Assembly (NCBI GenBank): GCA_011389575.1
Contig: JAABUB010000013.1
Coordinates: 1 to 54,171, forward strand
Direction of reading: 5' to 3'
From: Desulfotignum sp.
GTDB lineage: Bacteria; Desulfobacterota; Desulfobacteria; Desulfobacterales; Desulfobacteraceae
Length of the DNA: 54,171 bases
Of this stretch, positions 7,845 through 16,524 are shown in pieces. The notes below the pieces were generated by a model. The model searched no databases, was not told where the DNA came from, and saw only the letters and a list, made by a program, of their open reading frames with translations. The number at the start of each line of letters is the position of its first letter. The first letter of the stretch is position 1. The translations under genes and the position numbers were made by a program.

Positions 7845-8805
7845 GACACAACATATGCGCAACAAAGTCCTGGAACTGCTGTACCGGGAAAAAGGAAGCA
7901 CGATTTCCGGGGTAACCCTCAGTGCGTTAACCGGAATTTCCCGGGTGGCGGTGTGGAAACATATCACTGCCCTGAAAAAAGAGGGATTCACCATTGGATC
8001 CGGTCCCAAAGGCTATCACCTGATTGACCCCCGGGACCTGCTTTTGCCTTTCTGTTTTGATGACCCTTTGTCTGACAGCTTTGATATTCCCTTAAAAGAC
8101 AGGATATTTTATTTTTCACAACTTGAAACCACCATGGACACAGCCAGGGAACTGGCCAGAAAAGGTGCCCCTCACATGGGCTGTGTGGTGGCGGAACACC
8201 AGACCCGGGGCAGGGGACGGCTCAACCGGCAATGGGAATCCGGCCGTGGCGGCCTGTGGTTTACGTTGATCCTGGTTCCGGACATCCCCCCACCCATGGC
8301 ATACCTGTACAACTTTGCAGCTTCCCTGAGTCTGTCAAAGGCTCTGGAAACCCTTTTCAATCTCGATGTCCGGGTCAAATGGCCCAATGACCTGCTTTGG
8401 GAGGGCAGAAAACTTGTGGGCCTGTTGTCTGAAATTGAAACCCAGGCTGATATGATCCGATTCCTGCTGGTGGGCATCGGCATCAATGTGAACAATGACC
8501 CTGCATCTGAATCATTCAATGCCATATCCCTTCGGCAAATTCTGGGGCATCGTGTTTCCAGAAAACAAATTCTGGTCACATTTCTCAAAGAATTTCTCTT
8601 TCAGACGCAGGATATGGATCCTGCAAAAATCATGCAGGCATGGAAAAAACGTACTGCCACCATCGGTTCCAGGGTCAGGGTGCAAACCCATAAACAGACC
8701 GTCCAGGGCCTGGCCATGGATGTGGATGACACCGGCACTCTGCTTTTGAAAGATGACCACCAGCAGGTGCATAAAATCATTTACGGAGACTGCTTCCACA
8801 CCTGA
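7834..8805 (+). CDS. birA: Bifunctional biotin-protein ligase / biotin repressor
   Basis: This 323-residue protein joins biotin to the acetyl-CoA carboxylase carrier and, as biotinyl-AMP-bound dimer, represses transcription. Residues 8-65 form a winged helix (STISGVTLSALTGISRVAVWKHI), the DNA-binding domain absent from monofunctional ligases. The ligase domain carries the biotinyl-AMP loop GRGRLNRQW, KWPNDLLW and LVGIGINVN. A C-terminal SH3-like domain follows (GSRVRVQTHKQTVQG). The start codon sits inside the operator and lacks a Shine-Dalgarno sequence. The presence of the HTH and the operator together supports a working repressor. bioY follows at 51 bp. Confidence 0.95.
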   Translation: MVNQTQHMRNKVLELLYREKGSTISGVTLSALTGISRVAVWKHITALKKEGFTIGSGPKGYHLIDPRDLLLPFCFDDPLSDSFDIPLKDRIFYFSQLETTMDTARELARKGAPHMGCVVAEHQTRGRGRLNRQWESGRGGLWFTLILVPDIPPPMAYLYNFAASLSLSKALETLFNLDVRVKWPNDLLWEGRKLVGLLSEIETQADMIRFLLVGIGINVNNDPASESFNAISLRQILGHRVSRKQILVTFLKEFLFQTQDMDPAKIMQAWKKRTATIGSRVRVQTHKQTVQGLAMDVDDTGTLLLKDDHQQVHKIIYGDCFHT

Positions 8806-8856
8806 AAGATTGTAAGATATTGTTCACCTGGAAAAAAACCATAAAAGGAAAATACC

Positions 8857-9387
8857 ATGCCCCAGGCATACCCTTTAAGACCCCTGGTTTACACCGCTTT
8901 GTTCGTTGCCCTCATTTCAGTGGGCGCCTTTATTGCCATCCCCATCGGGCCGGTACCCATTGTACTCCAGAACATGTTTGTCCTTCTGGCCGGCCTTATT
9001 CTGGGTCCGGCCCGGGGGCTTGCCTGTGTGGCAGTCTATCTGCTGGTGGGTCTGGCAGGTCTGCCGGTATTTGCCGGAGGCACCTCAGGTATCGGTAAGT
9101 TGTTCGGCCCCACCGGCGGGTACCTTCTGGGATATCTGCCGGCTGTTCTGGTCACCGGTGTCATATCCAGAACTTTGGGGGAAAAGCCAAGCAGTGATAT
9201 CCTTGCCATGATTGCAGGCTCTGTGATCGTGTATGCTGCCGGCGTACCATGGCTGAAGATTGCCTTTTCCCTGTCCTGGGGCAAGGCTGTGGCAGCCGGC
9301 ATGGTGCCTTTTCTTCTGGGAGATATTTTAAAAATAGCTGCCGGTGTCGTCATTGCCGGAAAAATCCGGCCTTTTGTCAAGATATAG
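8857..9387 (+). CDS. bioY: BioY biotin transporter substrate-binding (S) component
   Basis: This 176-residue membrane protein binds biotin and imports it as the S component of an ECF transporter. It has about six hydrophobic segments. BioY landmarks are the early VGAFIAIPIGPVPIVLQN region, GLAGLPVFAGGTSGIGKLFGPTGGYLLGY and a late KIAFSLSWGKAV segment before the final helix. The ATG follows AAAGGAAAATACC. bioM begins 5 bp after its stop. Its place downstream of the BirA operator fits biotin-controlled uptake. Confidence 0.95.
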   Translation: MPQAYPLRPLVYTALFVALISVGAFIAIPIGPVPIVLQNMFVLLAGLILGPARGLACVAVYLLVGLAGLPVFAGGTSGIGKLFGPTGGYLLGYLPAVLVTGVISRTLGEKPSSDILAMIAGSVIVYAAGVPWLKIAFSLSWGKAVAAGMVPFLLGDILKIAAGVVIAGKIRPFVKI

Positions 9388-9392
9388 ATACC

Positions 9393-10148
9393 ATGGGCCC
9401 CCCGATTCTGGAAATAAACCACCTGACCCATCAGTTCCCTTCCGGCGGGGGCATACACGATGTTTGTTTCCAGGTTTTTCCAAATGAATTTATCCTGCTG
9501 GCCGGTCCCAACGGGTGTGGAAAAACCACTTTGATCCGGCACCTTAATGCCCTGCTGATGCCTTCATCAGGGGATGTCCGGCTATACGGCAAGCCGGTGA
9601 CATCAGACATCACCAAAACCCGCAAAGCCGTGGGCATGGTTTTCCAGGATGCCGACACCCAGATTGTGGGGGACACCGTATATGATGAAGTGGCATTCGG
9701 CCCGGAAAATATAAAAATGTCCCGGACTCTGATCCAGAAAAAAGTGACACGGACATTGGAACAACTGGACCTGTTTCACCTGAAAGACCGGAATCCCGCC
9801 TCCTTGTCCGGCGGGGAAAAACGGCGCCTGGCCATTGCCGGCATCCTGGTCATGGATCCTGAAATCATTGTGCTGGATGAGCCTTTTGCCAACCTGGATC
9901 ATCCGTCATCCATGTCTTTGATCAAAACCATATGCCAATTGAATCAGGAAGGACAGACCATCATCATGGCCACCCATGACGTGGAAGAGGTTATCACCCG
10001 GGCCAACCGGATGCTTATCATGGACCGGCACGGCCGTCTGGCCCGGGACGGCACCCCCCCGGACCTGCTCAGATATCTGGCAGCCCATGGTATAAAAGAA
10101 CCCTGTTTTTCCCGTATGGGATACAACTCACCCCCATGGCAGACATGA
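9393..10148 (+). CDS. bioM: BioM ECF transporter ATPase
   Basis: This 251-residue ABC ATPase powers biotin uptake with BioN and BioY. The Walker A is GPNGCGKTT, the signature is LSGGEKRR, and Walker B is IIVLDEPFANLD with the switch His in MATHDVEEV. The Q-loop sits in VGMVFQDADTQIV. The ATG at 9393 is 5 bp after bioY. The open frame extends back to 9249 but overlaps bioY and is a shadow. The end overlaps bioN by 13 bp. CbiO-type ATPases look alike, so the biotin assignment rests on the neighbours. Confidence 0.92.
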   Translation: MGPPILEINHLTHQFPSGGGIHDVCFQVFPNEFILLAGPNGCGKTTLIRHLNALLMPSSGDVRLYGKPVTSDITKTRKAVGMVFQDADTQIVGDTVYDEVAFGPENIKMSRTLIQKKVTRTLEQLDLFHLKDRNPASLSGGEKRRLAIAGILVMDPEIIVLDEPFANLDHPSSMSLIKTICQLNQEGQTIIMATHDVEEVITRANRMLIMDRHGRLARDGTPPDLLRYLAAHGIKEPCFSRMGYNSPPWQT

Positions 10149-10999
10149 ACATTTTCTCTTTTCGTTCAGGCAACACTGCCCTGCACTGCCTGGATGTCCG
10201 GTACAAGGCCGTCCTTGTCTGCATGGTAAGCCTGGCCCTTTTAAAATCCGGATTTGCCGGTTGTTTTGTCTGTTTTCTGGTCCTGTTCTGGCTGGTTTAC
10301 GCCACAGGTATCTCCTTTGTGCACCTTGTGGGCCAGTTAAAATGGTTCATTGTGCTGCTGGCCGTCATGTTTGCCGTCAGAAGCCTGACCGTGCCCGGCA
10401 CCCCGGCTTTTGGCTTTTGGGGCATTGTTGTCACCCGGGAAGGCATGACCCAGGGGGCACTTGTGTCCATGCGGTTTTTTCTGGTCATGATGACAGGGCT
10501 GCTCTTTTCTGCAACCACCCGGCCCGCAGATCTGAAAAGTGCTGCCCAGTGGTTTTTAAAACCCGTCCCTTTTGTTCCGGAAAAACGGGTGGCAATCATG
10601 ATCAGCCTGGTTTTACGATTTTTGCCCCTGATCCTCACCCAGGGCAGACAGGTGTCAGATGCAGTGAATGCCCGGTGCGGCAATCTGAACAAAAACCCTG
10701 TCCGCCGTATCCGATATCTGGTCCTTCCTTTGCTCAAAAAAACCTTTCTGGCGGCAGACAGCCTGTGTCTTGCCATGGATGCCCGGTGTTACAGTGAAGA
10801 CAGAACCGATCCTGTTTTTACTACAAGCGGAAAAGAGATGGTTTTCCTGATGTCAGGCTTGTGTTTGTGCCTGGTTATGGTTTTCCCGGCCCACCTGTTA
10901 TCCCAAATAACATTTTGGTTAGAATTACAATTTTTGGTTGATCCGCCAATAAATTTATTGTACAGTTTAAAATACAATAAATATTCATTACTTTTGTGA
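10136..10999 (+). CDS. bioN: BioN ECF transporter transmembrane (T) component
   Basis: This 287-residue EcfT-family protein couples the ATPase to BioY. It has N-terminal membrane segments, the first coupling motif in DAVNARCGN and the second in LAMDARCYS (Ala-Arg-Cys type signatures), then two more hydrophobic segments. The start overlaps bioM. After about residue 257 (HLLSQ) the sequence becomes AT-rich and unlike the family (ITFWLELQFLVDPP onward). The last roughly 30 residues may therefore be a recent extension into the downstream regulatory region after loss of the original stop. Confidence 0.9.
   Translation: MADMNIFSFRSGNTALHCLDVRYKAVLVCMVSLALLKSGFAGCFVCFLVLFWLVYATGISFVHLVGQLKWFIVLLAVMFAVRSLTVPGTPAFGFWGIVVTREGMTQGALVSMRFFLVMMTGLLFSATTRPADLKSAAQWFLKPVPFVPEKRVAIMISLVLRFLPLILTQGRQVSDAVNARCGNLNKNPVRRIRYLVLPLLKKTFLAADSLCLAMDARCYSEDRTDPVFTTSGKEMVFLMSGLCLCLVMVFPAHLLSQITFWLELQFLVDPPINLLYSLKYNKYSLLL
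10953..10982. promoter_or_regulatory. Perfect 10+10 inverted repeat, candidate operator
   Basis: ATTTATTGTA (10953-10962) and TACAATAAAT (10973-10982) are exact reverse complements separated by 10 bases. The repeat lies in an AT-rich stretch 70 bp before the tandem RHH-like gene and inside the 3' tail of bioN. The centre-to-centre spacing of 20 bp (two helical turns) suits a dimeric DNA-binding protein, possibly the product of the next gene. No T run follows on the plus strand, so an operator is preferred over a terminator. Confidence 0.5.
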
Positions 11000-11051
11000 A
11001 TATAAATATTTCATAATATGATTATATCTCATAATTAATAAGCGAGCATAT

Positions 11052-11627
11052 ATGACCCAGCCTATGGATACTTTTTCCGGCTCTTCCATGTTCGATTTAA
11101 GGGGAAGGCAATCTGTCAGGGCGACCTTTAAATTGTCCCAGAACGCCATAGACGCCATAGGCCTGGTGTCGATACATATGGGCATCAAACAAAAGTCTTT
11201 GTTCGATCATATAATCGAGGATGTGGATGCTCTGGAAAATCTGGCCCAAACCATCCGCCTTCCACAATTCGAAAAAATTCCCAGAAGGCAGAAAACCTTT
11301 GTCATGAGCCGCAGAACAATTGATGCATTGCGCACCATCTCCCAGACCTATGATATGCCAAGGGATGCCCTGGTGGAATATGCAGTGAAAAAACTGGAGT
11401 CTGTTATTCACAATGAAAAAATCCGCCATGCCGAACGTAAGAAACTGGCGGCAGAAGTCATGGCACACTTTGAAAAAGGAGAGCAGGTATACCGGTCTGT
11501 GGTCAAAACCCTGGGCAAAGATGACCCCTTCTGCCGACACATGGCCAAAGCGGTCCACGCGGCCCGCAAAACAGCAGAAGATCTCCATGAATTTTTAAAA
11601 AAAAGCCAGGTTCTGGAAGACTTTTAA
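11052..11627 (+). CDS. Putative tandem ribbon-helix-helix DNA-binding protein
   Basis: The 191-residue product has two similar segments that look like ribbon-helix-helix units. Residues 20-60 contain SVRATFKLSQNAIDAIGLVS then a short turn and a second helix. Residues 78-118 contain QKTFVMSRRTIDALRTISQT, a turn (YDMPRDA) and LVEYAVKKLESVI. Each has a beta strand, a helix with a leading Ser, a turn and a helix. Residues 119-191 are predicted to be helical and charged. I do not recognise a named family, so a regulator role is inference. An inverted repeat upstream is a possible site. The ribosome site before the ATG is weak. An ABC operon follows 37 bp later. Confidence 0.5.
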   Translation: MTQPMDTFSGSSMFDLRGRQSVRATFKLSQNAIDAIGLVSIHMGIKQKSLFDHIIEDVDALENLAQTIRLPQFEKIPRRQKTFVMSRRTIDALRTISQTYDMPRDALVEYAVKKLESVIHNEKIRHAERKKLAAEVMAHFEKGEQVYRSVVKTLGKDDPFCRHMAKAVHAARKTAEDLHEFLKKSQVLEDF

Positions 11628-11664
11628 CATAACACCCCAATGATTGACCCATGAGGAGGATGCA

Positions 11665-12609
11665 TTGATAGACGTTCAAGATCTGACCAAGTATTACAAT
11701 GATTTTTGCGCGGTGGACCATATAAGCCTGTCGGTTCAGCCTGGAGAAATTCTGGGACTGCTTGGTCCCAACGGAGCCGGAAAAACCACCACCCTTCGCA
11801 TGCTTACCGGATATTTCAGGCCCACATCCGGCCGGATCTCAGTAAAAAACCTGGACATGCCCAAAGATACCCTGCGCATCAAGTCCCTTATGGGATATCT
11901 GCCGGAATCAGCCCCTTTGTACCACAATATGCTGGTATATGATTACCTGGTCTATGTGGCCAGAATCAAAGGCATCACTGATCCGGACAAACAGATGGAA
12001 CGGTTCAAAATTCTGGCAGATCTTTGCGGGCTGTCCACTATCATGGACAAGCCCATCGCCACTTTGTCCAAAGGGCTTAAACAGCGGGTGGGGCTGGCCC
12101 ATGCCATGATGACGGACCCGGAAATCCTGGTGCTTGACGAGCCCACATCCGGGCTGGACCCCAACCAGATTGCAGAAATCCGCACCATTATCCGGCAGAT
12201 CGGAAAAGAAAAAACCATTGTATTTTCCACCCATATCCTCAGCGAGGCCGAAGCCACCTGTGACCGCATCGTTATTATCAACAACGGCAGGGTGGTAGCT
12301 GATGACACCACTGCCAATCTGAAACACAAAGGCATGCAGAACAGCTTTGTGCGCCTGACCCTGAAAGGCCCTGACCGGAAAACAGCACATGATTTTCTGA
12401 CATCCATGGATCCTGCACTGGATATCAGGTCTGCAGAACCAAAAGAAGAGGGCCTGGTATGCTTTGAAATCCGCTCCCCGGACAACCGGGATGTGAGATC
12501 CGACATCTATCTGAAGATCAAACAAACCGACTGGATCATCCTGGAGCTTGCAAGAGAAACCCAGGCCCTTGAAAAAATATTCCAGCAACTGACCCGTCAG
12601 GAGGCCTAA
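11665..12609 (+). CDS. GldA-like ABC transporter ATPase
   Basis: This 314-residue ATPase is the energy subunit of an ABC-2 type system related to GldA/F/G. The Walker A is GPNGAGKTT, the Q-loop region is MGYLPESAPLY, the signature is LSKGLKQRVGLAHAM, and Walker B is ILVLDEPTSGLDPNQ followed by STHILSEAEATCDR. A C-terminal extension of about 90 residues follows the nucleotide domain, as in this family. The start is TTG 11665, five bases after GAGGAGGA. An in-frame TTG at 11644 lacks a ribosome site. The permease starts 3 bp after its stop. Confidence 0.85.
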   Translation: MIDVQDLTKYYNDFCAVDHISLSVQPGEILGLLGPNGAGKTTTLRMLTGYFRPTSGRISVKNLDMPKDTLRIKSLMGYLPESAPLYHNMLVYDYLVYVARIKGITDPDKQMERFKILADLCGLSTIMDKPIATLSKGLKQRVGLAHAMMTDPEILVLDEPTSGLDPNQIAEIRTIIRQIGKEKTIVFSTHILSEAEATCDRIVIINNGRVVADDTTANLKHKGMQNSFVRLTLKGPDRKTAHDFLTSMDPALDIRSAEPKEEGLVCFEIRSPDNRDVRSDIYLKIKQTDWIILELARETQALEKIFQQLTRQEA

Positions 12610-12611
12610 CC

Positions 12612-13316
12612 ATGTCACAGATTAAAACCATTGCCATCAAAGAATTCAAAGACTATTTCATATCGCCCATCGCATATATTGTGATTGCTTTGTTCCTGAT
12701 TGTTACCGGGTGGTTTTTCTTTTCCACGTTTTTTATTTTCGGCAGGGCTGATATGCGGGATTTTTTCTCTCTGCTGCCCATTGTTTTCTCATTTTTCATT
12801 CCTGCCGTTACCATGCGGCTGTTTGCTGAAGAAAGAAATGTAGGCTCTTATGAAACACTTTTAACCATGCCGGTTTCCTTTACCGATATTGCTTTGGGTA
12901 AATTTTTTGCCGCCACCTTGTTTGCTGCTGCCATGCTGGTGCCCACCCTGGCCTATCCTGTTTTCATCTCCTTTATCGGGGATATGGATCCCGGACCGGT
13001 TGCAGGAGGATACCTGGGAGCCTTGTTTCTGGCGGCTGCATATTGTGCCATGGGCTTGTTTGCATCGGCATTGACCCGAAACCAGATCATCGCTTTTATC
13101 ATCGGGTGTGCCTTGTGTTTCACCCTGACCATCATCAACCGGATGCTGTTTTTCATGCCCCCCCAAATCGTGGCTGTCATCGAATACATCGGGGCCAGTT
13201 CCCATTTCACCAATTTTTCCAAAGGCATTCTCGATTCCCGGGACATCATCTACTTTATCAGCCTGGTATGTATTTTCATGTTCTCAACCTATATTGTCAT
13301 GCAGGAAAAAAATTAA
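12612..13316 (+). CDS. GldF-like ABC-2 permease
   Basis: This 234-residue protein has six predicted membrane segments. Typical ABC-2 permease parts are the N-terminal IAIKEFKDYFISPIAYIV, FAEERNVGSYETLLTMPVS (coupling helix with Glu-Glu-Arg) and IALGKFF. It would partner the ATPase just upstream and the GldG-like protein just downstream. The ATG follows CAGGAGGCCTAACC. Such systems are widespread outside gliding bacteria, so gliding motility is not implied. The cargo is unknown. Confidence 0.85.
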   Translation: MSQIKTIAIKEFKDYFISPIAYIVIALFLIVTGWFFFSTFFIFGRADMRDFFSLLPIVFSFFIPAVTMRLFAEERNVGSYETLLTMPVSFTDIALGKFFAATLFAAAMLVPTLAYPVFISFIGDMDPGPVAGGYLGALFLAAAYCAMGLFASALTRNQIIAFIIGCALCFTLTIINRMLFFMPPQIVAVIEYIGASSHFTNFSKGILDSRDIIYFISLVCIFMFSTYIVMQEKN

Positions 13317-13325
13317 GGAGACACC

Positions 13326-15548
13326 ATGGGACATCTGAAAGAACCCTATATCAAATTCATCCTCTATATTGCAGTAATAGTGCTGGTGAACATCGTGGGG
13401 CTGACCTTGTTTTTCAGGGCGGATCTCACCCGCAACCAGATTTTTTCTTTGTCTGAAGCCAGCAAAGAGGCAGTGGCCACCCTGTCCGAACCCTTGAGCG
13501 TCAAGGTTTTCTTTTCAAAAAACCTGCCTGCCCCCCATAACAACACGGAACGGTATCTGCGGGATCTTCTGGAAGAATATGCTGCCCGGGCCGGACGTCT
13601 GTTCAACTACAGCTTTTACAATGTATCTTCCGAAGAAGGAGATCTTTCTTCCCGGGCCGATGAGAACAGGGAGATGGCCAGAAGTTACGGCATTTCCCCC
13701 ATTCAGATCCGGATAATGGAAAATGATGAGATCAAATTCAAAAATGCATTCATGGGCCTGGTGATCATCCACGGAGATCTCATTGAAAAAATAAATGCTG
13801 TCACATCCACTGACGGGCTCGAATACCAGTTGACAACCACCATCCAGAAACTCAACAACAAGGTATCTGCACTCTTACGTGTTAAAGATACCATCCAGGC
13901 CAAACTATACCTGTCTTCTTCTTTGTACACCATAGCGCCTCTTATCGGCCTGGACAATCTTCCGGAACTGGCACAAACCGTTAAAGACACCATTGCGGAT
14001 ATCAATGCCAGAAGTCGGGGCATACTGGCGTTTGAACACACCGATATTTCCGACAGACAGGCCCTGGACAGGATCGCTGAAAAACATGATATCATGGCCC
14101 TGTCCTGGCCGGCCATTGCCGAAGAAAACATCTCTGCCGGCCAGGGAGCGGCGGCTCTGGTTCTGGAATACAAAGACCAGTCTGCCAGCCTGCCCTTGAT
14201 CACAGCCATGGAACTGCCCATCATCGGCACCACCTACCAGATGGCCGACCCGGTTGCCCTGAAAGAGGAAATCACCGGCATCATGGAAAAAATGATCGGC
14301 ATCAACCAGGATATCGGGTTTCTGGCCAACCACGGCACCCACACCCTGGGGCCTGACCAGACGGCCATGATGCAGGGGCAACAGGGAGCCGGCATGCAGG
14401 TGTTCAACAACCTGTTATCAGACAGATACAACATCAAACAGATTCCCCTGGCAGAACAGGAAATTCCAGAAGGTCTCAACTGTCTGATAATTGCCAAACC
14501 CACAGAGCCGTTTTCCGACTATGAACTGTTCCAGATCGACCAGGCCCTGATGCAGGGCACCAACATTGCCTTTTTCGGTGATGCTTTCCAGGAAATAATG
14601 CCCCGGGGCGGCATGGGCATGCCCCAGTACATACCCATTGATACCGGACTGGAAAAGCTGCTGGCCCATTACGGCATATCCCTGACACCAGCCTATGTGC
14701 TGGACAAATCCGCTTATAAACACCAGCCCAGGGAAGGCGGGGAACAGGTTATCTATTTTGCCCCCCTGCTCAAGGAAAAATCCATCAACAACACCCCTGA
14801 ATTCATGCACAATATCAAAGGGCTCATTGCCATGCAGGCATCTCCTGTGGAACTGGTAAAAGACAATATTGATGACTCCCGGGTTACCGCCACAAGACTG
14901 CTGCACACCTCCGAGGAATCCTGGCTCATGCAGGGCAGTATCAATCTCAACCCCATGTTCATCTCTCCCCCTGAATCCACTGAAGAGCTGCGCGCCTATG
15001 ACCTGGCCTATATCCTGGAAGGCACCTTTACCAGCTATTTCAAGGACAAGCCCATACCCCGAAAAGAGGTAGGGGATACCGACACCATGGCTTCAGAAGA
15101 TCAGGCAGATGCCCGGATAGATGAAGATGATCCGGCGGGAAATGATCCGACGGGAAAAGAGATCCAGCCGGACGAAAGCGGTTCTGCAATTCCCCCGGGG
15201 CTTGTGGCGGAAAACCGGCTCAAGGAAACTTCCAGTCCGGTAAAAATATTTATACTGGGGTGTTCCCAGATGCTCCAGGACAATATGCTGGATCCGGGAG
15301 GAAAAACCACCAATGCCACCTTCATTCTCAACACCATCGATCATCTCAACGGCAGAGATGACATAGCTGCCCTGCGCAGCAAACAACAGACGTTAAACCC
15401 CCTGGATCCCACCACCCCCTTTATGCGTGGTTTGATAAAATCCTTTACCATTGCGGGGTTACCGGTACTGGTCATCCTCTTTGGCCTCGGAGTATGGGCC
15501 GTTCGGAATGCAAAAAAGAAAAAAATTGCAAAAATCTTCAATTCATAA
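13326..15548 (+). CDS. GldG-like substrate-binding/auxiliary ABC protein
   Basis: This 740-residue protein is anchored at both ends. It has a membrane segment at about residues 9-31 and another at about 703-725, with a large periplasmic part between. Early motifs (LTRNQIFSLSEASKEAVATL, VKVFFSKNLPAP, RYLRDLLEEYA) are those of the GldG / 'uncharacterised ABC-type transport' family. An acidic low-complexity stretch (about 590-625, ADARIDEDDPAGNDPTG) splits the periplasmic part. The end ILFGLGVWAVRNAKKKK is a stop-transfer anchor. It follows the permease with TAAGGAGACACC before the ATG and precedes the DUF4340 gene. Confidence 0.8.
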   Translation: MGHLKEPYIKFILYIAVIVLVNIVGLTLFFRADLTRNQIFSLSEASKEAVATLSEPLSVKVFFSKNLPAPHNNTERYLRDLLEEYAARAGRLFNYSFYNVSSEEGDLSSRADENREMARSYGISPIQIRIMENDEIKFKNAFMGLVIIHGDLIEKINAVTSTDGLEYQLTTTIQKLNNKVSALLRVKDTIQAKLYLSSSLYTIAPLIGLDNLPELAQTVKDTIADINARSRGILAFEHTDISDRQALDRIAEKHDIMALSWPAIAEENISAGQGAAALVLEYKDQSASLPLITAMELPIIGTTYQMADPVALKEEITGIMEKMIGINQDIGFLANHGTHTLGPDQTAMMQGQQGAGMQVFNNLLSDRYNIKQIPLAEQEIPEGLNCLIIAKPTEPFSDYELFQIDQALMQGTNIAFFGDAFQEIMPRGGMGMPQYIPIDTGLEKLLAHYGISLTPAYVLDKSAYKHQPREGGEQVIYFAPLLKEKSINNTPEFMHNIKGLIAMQASPVELVKDNIDDSRVTATRLLHTSEESWLMQGSINLNPMFISPPESTEELRAYDLAYILEGTFTSYFKDKPIPRKEVGDTDTMASEDQADARIDEDDPAGNDPTGKEIQPDESGSAIPPGLVAENRLKETSSPVKIFILGCSQMLQDNMLDPGGKTTNATFILNTIDHLNGRDDIAALRSKQQTLNPLDPTTPFMRGLIKSFTIAGLPVLVILFGLGVWAVRNAKKKKIAKIFNS

Positions 15549-15561
15549 GGATGCAATTGTC

Positions 15562-16524
15562 ATGAAAAAAGAATACCTGATTCTGATCCTTCTCATCGTT
15601 GCCCTGAGCGGTTATCTTATATTCAAAAATCAGGACCGCCGCCATTACACACTGCCTGATCCCCCAAAAATAAAGGCAGACCAAGTGGACCGGCTGGTTG
15701 TTGAAAAACCGGACCGCTCCATTGCATTTACCCGGAAAGACCAGGGCTGGGTGGTAACGGACAAAGCATATCCGGTTGATGATACAGCCATGAACCAGAT
15801 GCTGGATGTCATCACAGGGCTGCGCCTCTCCGCTCTGGTATCGGAAAAACAGGATGTTGTCCGGTATGAGCTGGATAACAGCCATGGCATTGATGTCACA
15901 GCCTATGACCGGAACACGTCTCTTTTGTCATTCAAGATAGGAAAACCCGTCCCCACTTTCAACCACACCTTTGTCATGCTTGAAAACGACCCCAGTATAT
16001 ACCATGCCAAAGGCAGCTTCCGGCAGCATTTCAATAAAACCGTCAATGAATTCAGAGACAAGCAGGTCATGGATTTTACCGAAAAATCCATTACAGGCAT
16101 AACCATCCAGGTTCAGGGAAAACAAACACACCTGACAGCCGGTGAACCCGGTTCCGATTCCCCGGATGAGAGCGAATCAGGCTTCAGATATAAAGACGGA
16201 AGTACACCTGATCCAAAAACAGTTTCCAATCTTTTGTCCACCCTGTCTGTGCTGACATGTGACCGGTTTTTAGAGGATAGTGACAAACAAAATCTGGAAA
16301 TGGAATCCCCGGATCTGAAAATCACACTGGAAAACGCTACCCCCATTGTTTTGCAACTGTTTGACCTGGGGGAGGAAGGCCCGGTTTTTGCAACTTCCTC
16401 CATGAATGCATATGCCTTTGCCCTGGAAGACTATGTTGCCGAAGATATCCGCTCATGGGCTCATGAACTGGCCGGACTTACCTCAGAAAAGGAGGAAGAA
16501 GAAAAAGAGCCCGCTGTTCAGTGA
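15562..16524 (+). CDS. DUF4340 membrane-anchored protein
   Basis: The 320-residue product has one N-terminal membrane anchor (ILILLIVALSGYLIF) and a periplasmic part with repeated beta-rich units. Lines such as VDRLVVEKPDRSIAFTRKDQGWVVTDKAYPVDDTAMNQ match DUF4340, which commonly follows GldG-like genes and is thought to work with them. The true start is 15562. The open frame extends back to 15451 only as a shadow of the upstream gene. AAGGA lies 10 bp before the ATG. The C-terminus is acidic. The stop overlaps the next start (GTGA). Its molecular role is not known. Confidence 0.8.
   Translation: MKKEYLILILLIVALSGYLIFKNQDRRHYTLPDPPKIKADQVDRLVVEKPDRSIAFTRKDQGWVVTDKAYPVDDTAMNQMLDVITGLRLSALVSEKQDVVRYELDNSHGIDVTAYDRNTSLLSFKIGKPVPTFNHTFVMLENDPSIYHAKGSFRQHFNKTVNEFRDKQVMDFTEKSITGITIQVQGKQTHLTAGEPGSDSPDESESGFRYKDGSTPDPKTVSNLLSTLSVLTCDRFLEDSDKQNLEMESPDLKITLENATPIVLQLFDLGEEGPVFATSSMNAYAFALEDYVAEDIRSWAHELAGLTSEKEEEEKEPAVQ

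Noticed and set aside
11665..15548. Gliding motility machinery
   Set aside because: GldA/F/G-like ABC sets occur widely in non-gliding bacteria, and no other gld or spr genes are present.
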